Below are positions 10,051-21,387 of a stretch of DNA of 64,000 nt, in pieces. The translations under genes and the position numbers were made by a program. Source of the DNA: Euclidia mi (taxonomy: Eukaryota; Arthropoda; Insecta; Lepidoptera; Erebidae); contig OX123182.2 of NCBI GenBank assembly GCA_944739405.2, positions 96,216,051 through 96,280,050 of the forward strand. Direction: 5' to 3'. Below the pieces are notes generated by a model. The model searched no databases, was not told where the DNA came from, and saw only the letters and a program-made list of their open reading frames with translations. How positions within the stretch are numbered: the stretch's first letter is position 1; each line of letters starts with the position of its first letter.

Positions 10051-11553
10051 TCAAACGATACAATTTATTATTTTTAATAGAATAGTCTGGATAGTCATAA
10101 GCGAAGATAAACAACCATTGTAGGTGGCTGAATACCATTGATCAGTGTCAACATTAGGGTCATTCACGTTATTATTATTCGCGTTAATTATATTTACAGG
10201 TGGGGATCGTGATAACGCATCGGCTATAATATTATCTGCGCCGCGCCGATGCTTTATTTCGAAGTTAAAGGCTGACAGACGAACCGACCACCGAGCTAAT
10301 CTACCAGTCGGGTTGCTCAAGTTTAGGAACCATTTCAGTGCAGAATGGTCAGCATACACAACAAACTTTAACCCGTTATCTAAATAACAGCGCCAATATT
10401 CGAGGGCTGTTAGAACTGCTAATGTCTCCCGTTCTGTAATACTGTAGTTTTGTTCCTGTGCATTTAGTGACCTACTCATGTAAGCGTTAGGTAGTTCCAC
10501 GCCATCTATTTCTTGTGTAAGTAGCCCACCGATGCCGCTCGCACTCGCATCTGTGTGAACTTGAAAAGGTTTCTCGTAATCGGGACACAATAATATTGGT
10601 GCGGAGCTTAACAATTGTTTTAGTTTACAAAACGAGTCATCAGCTTCCACCAACCACTGAAATGGTGCGGCTTTCTTACCGGTAGAGGTAAGTTTGTTCA
10701 AAGGACCGGCAATAGTATTAAAATTAGGTATAAATCGCCGATACCATGATGCAATGCCTAAGAACCTTTTGACTTCTTTTTTATTCTTAGGTGTAGCCTA
10801 TTGAAGAATGGCTTCCACTTTACATGGGTCTACTTGTAATCCTTTAGAGTTTAATACGTAGCCCAAGTACTTCAATTCATCACGGAAGAATTTAGATTTT
10901 TCCAAGTTAATGGTAAGGTTGGCCAATTTTAATTTTTCCTATACTTTATTTAATAGTGACACATGAGCATTAAAGGATGGCGATATAAGCACGATATCAT
11001 CGAAAAAAACGAATACAGAGTTTTCAAACTCAGTACTGTTTGTAAACAAGTGATCCACCAAACGCTGTTGTGTCGCAGGCGCATTCGTTAAACCAAACGG
11101 CATAGTCACAAATCTAAATGTTCCTCTAGTAGGCACATAGAACGCAGTCTTATCACGATCACATTCGCGAAGAGGCGTCTGCCAAAAGGACTTAGATAAG
11201 TCTATACTACTTAGATATCTAGCGTTCCTAAGGTTGTCTAAAATTTCGGATACGTAAGGTAGTTTGTACGCGTCTTTTTTAGTAATAGAATTAAGTTTCC
11301 GACTATCTAAACAAAACCTTAGTTTACCGTCCTTCTTAGGCGTTAGTAAAATTGGTGACGACCACGGACTTTCGCATTTTTCTACCACTTTCAATGCAAG
11401 CATTTCGTCTAATTCGTCAATAATTATTTTTAATTTCGCCGGCGTTAACCTATAATATCTTTGGCGTATCGGCGCAGAATCGCCAGTGTCTATTGCATGT
11501 TCTATTAAGTGAGTCCGTCCTAACCCGGCTTTTTCAGTAGAAATCGACTCGTA
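10051..11553 (-). pseudogene. Gypsy element 1 reverse transcriptase and RNase H
   Basis: The reverse transcriptase part has SPWSSPILLTPKKDGKLR, the SIDLSKSFWQ motif A, FGLTNAPAT motif B and FFDDIVL in place of the more usual YxDD. RNase H follows with FQVHTDASASGIGG, ERETLAVL, YADHSALKW and ADALSR, holding the expected acidic residues. In-frame stops occur at about 11554, 10939 and 10800, so it is a pseudogene. The thumb and connection segment between about 10900 and 10700 is recognisable by FLGIASWYRRFI. Confidence 0.9.
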
Positions 11554-11964
11554 TTACTTTATAATTAACTTAGCCGTTCTTTGTTGTGACTCACTCAACT
11601 CACTAAAAGATTGCAATACGTTCGTGTTACTTAGCTTATTTTCACTTAACACACTACACGGCAATGTTTTAGACATGCATACGGATGCGATATGGTTAGG
11701 CAGTAATTTAAATAGTTTCCAGAAATTGATGCCTAAAATTAAATTACTTGTAACTTCTGGAATAATATAAGCTTTCAATAAGTGGGTTTGATTATTAAAA
11801 GTAGTGGGTAAGTTGATAAAACCGCGCGGCAACAATATATTTCCACCCGCGGACCGAATGGAATTAGTGTTGTGACACTGCTGTATTTCTAACCCGGTTT
11901 TAGTAATTACCTCCAGATGGGAGTTGTTACCTAGAATTGTAATGGCTGAACCGGAATCGAGCAA
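11554..11964 (-). pseudogene. Gypsy element 1 protease domain
   Basis: An aspartic protease domain with the active-site triplet as LLDSGSAITILG and the C-terminal LILGINFW hydrophobic block, as in retropepsins that mature Gag and Pol. A stop separates it from the nucleocapsid part (11965-12358), and another stop, at its C-terminal edge, separates it from reverse transcriptase. Confidence 0.8.
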
Positions 11965-12358
11965 TCCACAAATAGGTTAACTGTTAATCGTTACGTTAAC
12001 ACAGGGCTGTAGGTCATTTTTAGGTTTATTATCCAGGATCGAGGCGACGGAATAACTAGAGAAATACACTTTTAGAGTGTTTAGCCAATTTCTCCAATCA
12101 TCTTTGTCAAAATTGGTTGAATAGGTTGTAGAACTTAATTTAGATTTTGACACGTTTTTAGGTTTCGTCGATTTACAGTTCGGGCAGTTAGGGAATGTCA
12201 CATCCCTACGGCCGCACTTGAAGCAAATTACGAACCGATCGCGTTTGCATTCATTCAAACTGTGATCATTGACACGGCAGCGCGGGCAGTACTTGGACGT
12301 GACTAGAGCGACAGAGCTAGGTTTAGACTTAGGTTTGCTAGGTTCGTTGTTCTCAGTG
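11965..12358 (-). pseudogene. Gypsy element 1 nucleocapsid zinc knuckles
   Basis: The first knuckle is CPRCRVNDHSLNEC, a complete CX2CX4HX4C (about 12252-12293). The second, CFKCGRRDVTFPNC, has Val where His is expected, so it is degenerate or of a different type. Basic, Lys- and Ser-rich sequence lies on both sides. These motifs bind element RNA in related Gag proteins. The upstream edge is a 52-bp palindrome (12359-12410) that breaks the frame. Confidence 0.75.
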
Positions 12359-12410
12359 TATTCGGGTTTTCCGGACGTACCCTAGAGGGTACGTCCGGAA
12401 AACCCGAATA
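12359..12410. repeat. Perfect 25-bp palindrome inside Gypsy gag
   Basis: Arms 12359-12383 and 12386-12410 are perfect inverse copies separated by AG. The low-coordinate arm holds the coding stretch leading into the nucleocapsid in frame on the minus strand. The other arm is an inverted copy of it, so this is a local inverted duplication rather than an original part of the gene. Confidence 0.97.
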
Positions 12411-13570
12411 AAAATAGTAGCAACGGGATAATTATTGTAGGAATTATTACGCGATCGGTTATTAGGTTTGTGACTGTAAGCTAGGTCTGGTGCCAACGTG
12501 TCGTTATTATAATACGGTTAGCGGAATTGAGAGTTCAAACATTTCATCCGTTCGTAGTTTAAACATAACGTCTGCAGTCTTGCTATACTGTCTATTGAAG
12601 ATATTGACGGAGCTAGCACTAGCGAGTAGCATGGACGTATGTTATGCAATAGAATGTCTAACTTTTCGCGTTCGGACAATCGCTTTGACGGTGACAGCCT
12701 AGTGAACAGCTGATTCATTATCGAGAGATAAATAATTATAGTTTCGGTAGCACCTTGAGTACGTCGGCGGATTTCATTTAATAACCGGTAGTCATAATCG
12801 TACGGTGTAAAATCGTCTATTAATTTAGTGGTGAGTTCTTCCCATGTAGTGAAATATTCTTTTAGGCCGCGATACCAGTGAAGTGCGTTACCGGTGAATA
12901 TTTCGGAGGCATATGATAAAATTTTAGTGGAAGGTAGATTACGCGCGGTTTGGAATTCGGTTACGCGTTGTAGGAACGCTCGGACGCATCCCGTACCGTC
13001 GTATTTTAGCTTAGACAGTTCGCTAACTCTCAAATGCTCGCAATGCAATACTGGGGCTAACCCTGCCTGCGTCGAGGTAGACGGCGCAGGTTGGACCTCT
13101 GCCACAGCATCAGCTGAGCGAACAGCTGATTGCTCAATGGCGGACAGCTCCGCCGAGAGCTTGTCGAACCGGCTGCACAATTCGGTAATTCGTTTTGAAT
13201 ACGCCGTAGGACGTTCCATCCTACGGAGTCTGTGGAATATGTGGTTGTGCAGTGCAGTAGACCTCCTAGCTAGGTTCGCGTCGTAAGAAACAGATAACGA
13301 ATTTAGTCGCTTGGCCAGCTCAGAGACGGCCTCGCTAGCGCCCTCGAAGTCCACCGCTATGGCTAGACCCGACTCCAAAATGTCATCATTTGGAATGGCT
13401 TCCAGTAATTTAGGGAGCTGCTTCCGCAGACCTAGGACAGAGGTAGCCGGCTCCTCACCTCTAATCGCAGCCGCGTAAGCTAACTCGCTTTTATTTAACA
13501 GAAAGTATTTTATGGGGTGTGAGCCCATTGTGTATGTAATAAATAAGTTGTGTAAGTATAAACTACACAC
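12411..13570 (-). pseudogene. Gypsy element 1 Gag, matrix/capsid part
   Basis: A 350-residue frame from about 13570 to 12518, followed after a stop by a Tyr- and Asn-rich stretch. The middle holds a predicted helical segment (ELSKRITELCSRFD-like) and an Ala- and Pro-rich hinge. The C-terminal half has the capsid-like pattern YDGTGCVRAFLQRVTEF, LHWYRGL and WEELTTKLIDDF common in Ty3/Gypsy Gag. The first useful Met may be the one at MGSHPIKYF rather than the upstream MCSLYL. Gag builds the intracellular particle in related elements. Confidence 0.82.
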
Positions 13571-13819
13571 TACACTTAGTGCGCAAGCGTTCTGCCCTTA
13601 CAAATGGCCTACATTACGATTAGGCGTAAAAGTTCGACCGTTAGGACTAATTAGAAAAACGTTAGATTCAAATTTGTGAACTAGTACGTAGTAGGTAGTT
13701 ACACTAAAAGGTAGATAATTAGTACAACAATACGTACCGGTTCGCTGTAGCCGCACCTGCTCGCTTACAATAATGGAGACCTGCTAGAAGAGAACTCGAG
13801 CATGGAAAGCGAGACAATA

Positions 13820-13836
13820 ACCCACGTAGGCGCTAC
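13820..13836 (-). other. Primer-binding site, tRNA-Lys-like
   Basis: Directly inside the 5' LTR the minus strand reads TAGCGCCTACGTGGG. This resembles TGGCGCCCAACGTGGGG, the complement of an insect tRNA-Lys 3' end used by several Gypsy elements, with a few differences. It would prime minus-strand DNA synthesis. Confidence 0.55.
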
Positions 13837-14529
13837 TGTAACGGGTTCTGGTAGTAAAACGCAGAAGAGGCTCTAGATGCGTTTATTGCCGAGTATTGTC
13901 TCACTTCCCTTGCACGAGTATGACCGACCAACAACACGACAGTGGCCTGAACACTAAGGGCTGCAGTCTCCCATGCTGTTCCCTCCGGTAGTGTGTAGGC
14001 AGGCTGTTCGAAGGCTGCGCGTAGCGGTAGATCCTCGCAGGCCGTTGGTTCAGCTGGCAGACGCCGGCGGTGCGCCGAAGGCGATGCAGGAAAGTGTAGC
14101 GGTCTAGGAGCGTAGCCCGGAGCTTAAGGTGAACCTGGAACCTGAAGGGAAACAGCATTAGGAAAGCCACAACCAATAGAGTCAGGCAGGCGGCGTCAGC
14201 CGGCCTCAGCTAGCAGGTAGAGAGATGGGCATTACGCTAACGCAGTAAATGTAGTGCTTACCCGTAGCTGGGACCAGGATACACGTAGATACGACGTAGG
14301 GTCAGTAGGTACGCTTAGTAATAGTAGGTAGGTAGTAGAAGCGACGTTAGGGTAGCGGTGCCGGCCTCTCTGTCAGCCTCTTTATATACCGGGCCCTCCA
14401 TCAGGGTGAGAGTCCGTTTATGACCATATTTGGTCAGGCTTTGCGAGCGCGGACGATGGTTTTCTCTGATTGGCCGAGCGTATGGGCGGTACTGTGACGC
14501 AACGCGGTAAGTACCGGACATACGTTACT
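13837..14529 (-). repeat. Gypsy element 1, 5' LTR
   Basis: Matches 8077-8772 over its full length. Its outer end reads GTTACT where the other LTR has GTTACA, so the terminal base is mutated. A stretch near 14390-14420 with TATATA-like and GGGCCC motifs could be promoter-related, but that is only a guess. Confidence 0.92.
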
Positions 14530-16020
14530 CTCTATCGCCGTTTTTTCAAATAACCCTTCAAAATACTCTTTCCATCTCTTCAGCACGCATGATTCACCAT
14601 TCACTATCCTTCCATTCTTGTCTCTGATCGATGTGTATTCTGATGATTGAGTTCTTCCTCGAACTGCACAAACGGATTTCCAGAAATCTTAATGTTTCTC
14701 CGGAAATCGTCAGATAATCTGCTATCAAACTCATCATTTTTTTCCTCTTTTTTCCTTTTAACCATTTCTTTTATTCTTTTTGACCTAACAAACGCCTTTC
14801 TTGCTTCGTCTATGTCCTCGCTCGTTGCTTTTCCCCTTCTTTCATTTGCTCTGACAGCCAACAAATCTAACCAAGCTTTCTTCTTCTCTGACACTGCTGA
14901 TTGTACATCCTTGTCCCACTATGTATTCTTAACCTTTCGTATTTTCCTTCTCTTGATCACACCACATACTTCAGACGCTACACATACTATCTCTTCGTAA
15001 AAGGACTGCCACAATTCATCCATATCATTTATGCCAATGAACCTCTCAAATCTTGCTATCAATCTTCGTTTATACTCATATTTCACATCTTTTTCTTGTA
15101 GATTTTCTACTTTAATTCATACCAAGACTCTATTTTCGTTATCCTTTAAAGAGCCCACTTATCCGGCTCAACACCAAGAAGTGGTCTGTGTGGATGCCGA
15201 TACCTTGATACACCCTTGTATCCAACACATTCTTTCTAAATCGTTCATCCACTATTACAAAATCAATCATACTTCTTCTAACATTTTTCGCCTCACGCGT
15301 ATACATATGTATCCTTTTGTGATCAAACATGGTGTTTGTCACACAAAGGCTCCACTGCAAACAAACCTCAAGCAGTGCTTTTCCATTTTCATTCACACTC
15401 TCATCACCGAATGCACCTAACACCTTTTCAAATCCATCTCGTTTTACTCCCACCCATCCATTGAAATCCCCTAACAAGATCAATCTTTCGTTATCCTTAC
15501 ATTTCCTCAAAATCTCTCTTAAACTCTTCCAAAACTCCTGCCTTTCGTCTTGCTCTTTCTGTGACATACCCGTAACTATATTGATCGGGGCGTACACCCC
15601 AATAATAAAGACACGAGTAAGTCCTACTTTCAATTTCATTCATAGTAGCCCAGCATTTACACATTCAAACTCTTTTACACACTCATTCATTCGCGCAGAT
15701 AGTATTACACCAACTCCCTTGCAGGCTCTGGTGGTACTATCTACCCCAGACCAATACGCCGTATATGCGCCATGCTGGGTGGTGTCACACCCTTTCCTTT
15801 TTGTTTCATTCACACAAAGAACATCAATCTTTCTATCATCCGTCATCTGACATACTTCATCCAATTTGCCGTCCATCCCTCCTCCAACGTTCAACGTTGC
15901 AAACCGGCTTTCCGTAGGCCGATTTTCACCCTCGCGGGGAACGAGACGTGACGGGTTGCGAACCGCGTCGCCGCCGTATGGAGAAGAAGTAGCTTTTGTT
16001 CCCATAGCGTTCACACGAGA
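14530..16020 (-). pseudogene. APE-type LINE: endonuclease half, split by the Gypsy insertion
   Basis: Starts near the ATG MGTKATSSPYGG (about 16005) and shows an APE endonuclease: FATLNVGG, CVNETK, GVGVILS, FIIGVYAP, LLGDFNGWVG, RSMIDFVIVD and HTDHFLVLS. A basic helical linker (EKKKAWLDLLAVRANERRG) leads to YTSIRDKNGR and YFEGLFE near 14550. The frame then meets the LTR and resumes at 8076. Stops at 15640 and 14919 replace tryptophans, and two more stops near 15130-15141 may do so too. With 7475-8076 it forms one element of which the C-terminus is missing. Confidence 0.85.
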
Positions 16021-16222
16021 TGTAGGGATCTAGACTGTCCACCCCCGCAGAGCCCTTTACGGGGGGTAAGGCGGAATATCAGCTGTGCCCTGTGACCGCC
16101 AACACAGGTTTCGGTCAGGGCGGGTCCGTTTACGACCAGCTTGCCCTCTGGCCACGAATTCCTTGGCACGGGTCGGTTCACACCTTAGATCGGGGTTTTG
16201 TGTCAGGTATGCTCCCTAGAAG
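16021..16222 (-). other. GC-rich leader of the split LINE
   Basis: Lies between the tandem repeat and the endonuclease start. It is GC-rich, unlike the AT-rich surroundings. It has no ORF of its own and is probably the element's 5' untranslated region. Confidence 0.5.
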
Positions 16223-16374
16223 TTGGTTTAATTTCGGAGTTTTCCTTCTCCTAGATAGGTTGCCAACCAAGGCTAACGAGGCCCATCTCCCCGAACGTTT
16301 GGTTTAATTTCAGAGTTTTCCTTCTCCTAGACAGGTTGCCAACCAAGGTTAACGAGGCCCATCTCCCCGAAACC
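16223..16374. repeat. Two tandem 76-bp monomers in a LINE leader
   Basis: Units at 16223-16298 and 16299-16374 differ at only a few bases. Each starts TTGGTTTAATTTC and contains TAGGTTGCCAACCAAGG-like sequence. Tandem monomers in the 5' leader are known as promoters in some LINEs (mouse L1, for example). The same role here is a guess from position. Confidence 0.9.
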
Positions 16375-16653
16375 ATACTAATAATTTAAATTAATAGTTA
16401 TTCATGTGATACAAGATACAGATTTCATAGTTTTTTAGATCGTATCAACTAATAAGAATATAATAATAGCATAGAACCTATAAAACAGGGAAGTGGCAAG
16501 TAACAGCTTCACCATTGAGGAATAACACTAGATTACAAAGTATTGATAGTATTTTCGCCGGCTTTGTGTGAAATTTTGGGAAGTAATATTGTATTGTATC
16601 AATATTGTGTTAAAATCAGATTAGTCTTACTTTTCTTTATTGATAGTAGAAAA

Positions 16654-17936
16654 ATTATCGCACGATATCCCTGATATCACATGCCAGTAAAACGCTCTTA
16701 CACATAATTAACGCAATGTTAAGATCATACCTTGACTGGCAAATATCGCAAGAACAAGCGGTTTTTGTCAAGGGGAAAGGCACTCGTGAGCAAATCCTAA
16801 ACATGCAGCTCATAGTAGAGAAATGTTACGAGTTTAACAACCCAGTGTGTTTGTGCTTTGTCGACTATCCGAAAGCTTTTGACTGCGTCAGGTGGGATAA
16901 ACTATGGGAGGTATTATCTGAAGTTGGAGTTCCAAACCACCTCATATCACTAATACATAGTCTTTACGAGTCAGGATATGGAACTGTGTCGATAGGAGAC
17001 GTCACATCCAAAACCTTTGAATTCCGGTGCATTATCTCTCCCATACTTTTTAATATATATGGCGAGTACATAATGCGGCACACCCTTGAAGGTTGGGACG
17101 GAGGCGTCAAAATAGGAGGAGTTTCAATATCAAACCTCCGCTACGCAGATGACACCACCCTCATTGTATCTACCGAAGTCGAAATAGCCGAACTTCTGGA
17201 ACGGCTCCAAACGACCAGTCTTAGAATGGGACTTACAATTAACAAACAAAAGACCAAGCTAATGATAGTCGACCGTTTTGCTGCTACACAACGTACCAAT
17301 CTTCTCCAGGAGTTTGAAACCGTGCAACAATTCCAGTACCTTGGCTCAGTAATCACGAACAAAGGCACCTGCGAACCAGAGATACGTAGACGAATTGGAA
17401 TGGCCAAAACAGCGATGACCCAACTTGATTAAATATGGAAAAATAGAAACATCTCAAACCGGACTAAAATGCACCTCGTCCGTACACTCATATTTTCCAT
17501 ATTTCTCTATGGGGCTGAAACCTGGACGCTCAAAGCCGCTGACAGGCAGAGGATCGACGCCTTTGAAATGTGGTGCTGGCGCCACCTGCTGAGGATTCCT
17601 TGGACAGCCCACCGCATAAACGTGTCTGTCCTTAAGGAACTTAAATTAGAGAACACCCAACGTCTATCCTCGATTTGTCTACACCGTGTCATAAGTTATT
17701 TTGGCCATATCGCACGAAGAGAGGCCAATAATTTAGAGAAACTGATAGTGACGGGCAAGATCGAAGGCAAAAGACCCAGAGGTCGAAGTCCAAAAAGATG
17801 GTCGGACCAGATCCCCGAACACCTGGAGCTACCTGTCAGCATCGCCCTTCACCGGGCGACAGACCGGATTAGTTGGAAGGAAACCATCAATCGCCTAAAA
17901 AGGAGTCACGATCCTCAACAGTGGGGAAACGATTAA
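16654..17936 (+). pseudogene. RTE-type LINE reverse transcriptase, 5' truncated
   Basis: Begins at NYRTISLISHASK and runs through GFVKGKG-like (here AVFVKGKG), CFVDYPKAFDCV (motif A), an incomplete motif B (a few residues around QG are missing before IISPILFN), and LRYADDTTLIV with the catalytic DD. The C-terminal part has IFLYGAETWTLKAAD and a typical RWSDQIP end. A TAA near 17430 interrupts the frame. The endonuclease half is absent, which is usual for 5'-truncated LINE insertions. No poly(A) or repeat tail is obvious after 17936. Confidence 0.88.
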
Positions 17937-19319
17937 GAAGAGAAGTAGAAATAATAATATAGGACTACTTGCGATATTACACAAACTTTAATTTTCTTAG
18001 CTATGCCTAATCCAATTACTACTTTACAACGAACCAAACGCAAAAAGCCACAAATTTTCCTATACATAGTGCGTCCATTACCAGTCATTTAACTTGGCCC
18101 GTTAAACTGCGGTTAAAGTAAAATTAGGGTTCCGTGGTTACGCCTTAATGCGCTCTTAGCTTAAGCTGTTTCTGGCGTAATAGTGTTAAAAACTAGAATC
18201 GAATTTTGGTCAGTAAGTGGCTTAGCCGGTTAACGCTTGAGTGTTTTGTCTACGAAGAGAGACTTTATTTGGTCTGAATGAAACTTGTTGAATTCACTAT
18301 GTTGTTGGATTTTCTGTGCTAGTTGGTGGAGAGTAAGTAGGCATATTGGTTTGTTTCGATTGAGTTTGTTTGAAAAGCGTTCCTTTATTCTTTAAAAATG
18401 CTGTGGATTTCTTGAATTTACTTTCTAGTAATATCCTGTTGGTTGGTCGAGATCAGGTCACGCTGATATTACTATACATAGGTACATCATTTAATCACGT
18501 AATTTTGATCACAATTCTATTAAAAACGTAAAATATTGTACGGTCCAGTGATAAACAAAGTACATATTCAGGTACATCATTCAAATATTTTGTGCTGAGT
18601 GAAAATCCAAACGACGGTTTCTATAGCTTAACTTCTAGAGTCACGTACCACCAGATTTACTGGCTAGTTTTCACCTTTACTTTCAGATTATTACGCAATA
18701 GACCCGTTCCACAAATAATAATATAACATTCAGTATTCAACATACGAGTATTCTTAAAAATAACAAAACATGACGAAACTGCAAAATAATTATATCTTAC
18801 GACTTCATTAAATAAACTTAAAACTGTACTAAAAATATAATTTTACTTACAATACTAACTCTGTAAATAAATAAAAATACTTATGAGTTTATTTGTTTGA
18901 ACAATTTATGCGATACTAAAATCTAAATAATTGCGCACTCAATCAGTTCAAAGAATATGGCTATAAAAATAGTCAAGAATTTTAAACTAATGTTTTAGGG
19001 CTTCATTTTTTATGACATCATCAAACATGGTGTTAATCTATCAACACCAATCTTGGTTGTACACAGGGTGTAAAATAAATTGGTGATTATACGTGACAAT
19101 ACAATTATTTTATTGTCCAGTTGATAAATATATATTATATATCTAGTACATAAAAAATAAGGCCCAGTTTCATCACCTTTGGATAGATTTATCTTTCAGA
19201 TAAATGAGTAATAGAATCGAATTTATATGGTGTTATCGGCCTATTCGTTTAACAAGCAACAGTAAAACTGTCTCTTAAATTTTTCGTAGTACTGTTAGTA
19301 GTCAATAATTTGACCTTAC
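17937..19319. other. Anonymous AT-rich DNA
   Basis: No ORF, RNA gene or named repeat was seen. Long stretches rich in A and T around 18720-18900 and 19100-19150 look like unconstrained intergenic sequence. Confidence 0.5.
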
Positions 19320-19420
19320 ATTCGCAATCAAATCGTATTTGGCCAGGGTAGTGAACTCTATCCTTACCCTTACATAGTCAGAAGAGGCCCTTGCCTAGCA
19401 GTGGCACAGTATATTGAATT
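19320..19420 (+). repeat. Relic of an insect LINE/SINE tail
   Basis: The stretch TTGGCCAGGGTAGTG followed by CCTTGCCTAGCAGTGGCACA matches a widely dispersed insect 3' tail, CTTGCCCAGCAGTGGG. It is short and worn. The same tail type is seen at 30800-30975. Confidence 0.4.
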
Positions 19421-21387
19421 ATACTCAATTATTACATTCAAACTGAGGCTTTAAAGATATATATTTACTTTTTGCTTTACAAAAATGTGGTGCAAAGGCA
19501 TTCTGTACCAGTCAACTCTGGGGGTACAGAGATAATTCGATAAATACCGGACTTGCTATGTGGCAAAATAAATATAATATTTTTCAAATAATTTACTTAC
19601 AAATAAGACAGCCAAAATTATGTAAGTACCTACCTATAATAGTAATAACTTAAAGTAATATAATATGCTCCAAGTGTAGAAATGGTGTAACATCTCATCA
19701 GGTTACAACCGCAACATACACGAAAATCCTTTATTTACAAAATAAACAAACTCCTTAAAATAATAAATTAATACAGTACGTAACTTTATTATTTTATCAC
19801 CCATAAATTCGGGTAGATTTCAAAGATTTACTTTATCTATGTGGTCCACTAAACCTTTAATATGACCACACTTTCACCTATAACACTTTTTATATCCCCT
19901 ACTAAACAAAATGATTTACATGGATAAACTTAAATCGCGTACATTAGTATCATGCTGCAGGTGTTTTGACTCATTAGGGAAGGACTTTAAAATTCCAACA
20001 ATTTGAATATATTATGGATGTCCCAGTGAATTCGTCAGTCAACGACGAATGGTTTATTGCTCTGCGCTTCGTGGCTTCTCTTAATTATTTCTTTTCGTTA
20101 AGAAAAAATATCGTAACGCGCTCAAGCGTCAGATTTTGTGATAAAATTAACTCCCCTCTTAAAGCGTTTTTGGTTTCTCGTTTATAATTAAAGAGATGAA
20201 ATTTGCTTTTTAAGATGTATGTTAGCCGCGTTTCTTTTTGATGTTAGGATTATGGTGTTAAATAGTATTATCTGTTTTGTAAGTTTTTATAACTGTAGTC
20301 TAATTTATGGCTAAATGGAGGCACGTCTGATTGAAGACTATATAAAACCGTACAGGTTTTAAAGTCTTTAATCAAATGATTCAATAAGAAATATTTGTAG
20401 ATTAAATATTTGCACCAATCAGTATAAAATAGCTGGAAATATTTATATGTATCTTGAACAATTACATATATTTATTGCCAAAGCAAGAAAGGTCCGACTG
20501 CAAATTAACATTGTGAATGTTGAGTGTATTTTTATCAAAATGATACGATGAATAAATCTATAAAAACTCGAAGGGAATTATTCACGCCAATATATGAAAG
20601 TCTGGATTTGTATAATGAGTGTCTTCCCAATATCTCATATAGATAATTATAAATAAATTTATATATCTCAGAGTATTATTGTCCAAATATTATAGTAATG
20701 ATAAAACCTGGGCGCAAAATCGAGGCCAAATCAACGGAACAAGATAAGGAACAGAAATAAAATGTATAGTATACAATCACAAATATTACTACGTATTGGG
20801 ATATATTATTAAAAGCAAAATGGAAGGATGGTGGTGTATTTTTCTTGTTTCTTGGCAAGCAGAAAATAAACAAAAGTGAAACCCAAACAACCATGGCCAA
20901 AAGTGGTTTTACTTTTTGTCACATTAGTGGAGTTTTATTTTGGAGTTGACGTGTGAAACCTTATTTACAGAGCTTTTTTAAAAGTACACACAGTTACAAC
21001 TCTATCTACAGTACTATTAATTTTTTTTCTACGCCGTTAGAATGGTTTAGTGTCCAGCTTAAAGTATTGCAGTGTGTATAATATCATCCATTTAGAAAAG
21101 TATTCATCACCCGGATATATTAAAAAATAACAAAATTTTATGACTCGACAAAATCAACCAAGAATATTTTACAAATTGTTTTTAAACTTAAAAACAATTT
21201 CGTATTTGGACATTGTTGTATTTTAAGAAATTTCGATTCTTTTAGGAAAATTTAAAAAATACTTTAATATAATGAACTTTTAATTTCATTTTGTATTAAT
21301 TAACATAATTTATAAGAAGCTTAATGTAATCTAATCTAAAACAAAAACCTTAAAAACAAATTTAGAAACTGCAAATATTTACATGGT
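19421..21387. other. Anonymous AT-rich DNA
   Basis: Apart from short low-complexity stretches I see nothing that can be named. Short open frames here have no recognisable domains. Confidence 0.5.

Larger units (their letters stand above)
8077..14529 (-). mobile_element. Ty3/Gypsy LTR retrotransposon with two LTRs, inserted in a LINE
   Basis: The order on the minus strand is 5' LTR, primer-binding site, gag, protease, reverse transcriptase, RNase H, integrase, 3' LTR, which is the Ty3/Gypsy order. It has no envelope gene. The LINE coding sequence continues on both sides, proving insertion. The duplicated target appears as AGAG and AGAT, one mismatch, so its length is not certain. Several stops and a frameshift in integrase make the copy non-functional, while the LTRs differ by only a handful of bases and small indels, which argues for moderate age. 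Confidence 0.92.

Noticed and set aside
10990..11020. Loss of the catalytic site in Gypsy element 1 because FFDD replaces YxDD
   Set aside because: The two Asp are kept and Phe at the first positions is tolerated in some retroelements, so this alone does not show inactivity.
16223..16374. A possible HDV-like ribozyme at the start of the split LINE
   Set aside because: I looked for P1/P2/P3/P4 pairing in the 76-bp monomers and found no consistent nested fold or GCTAAG-like joining motif.
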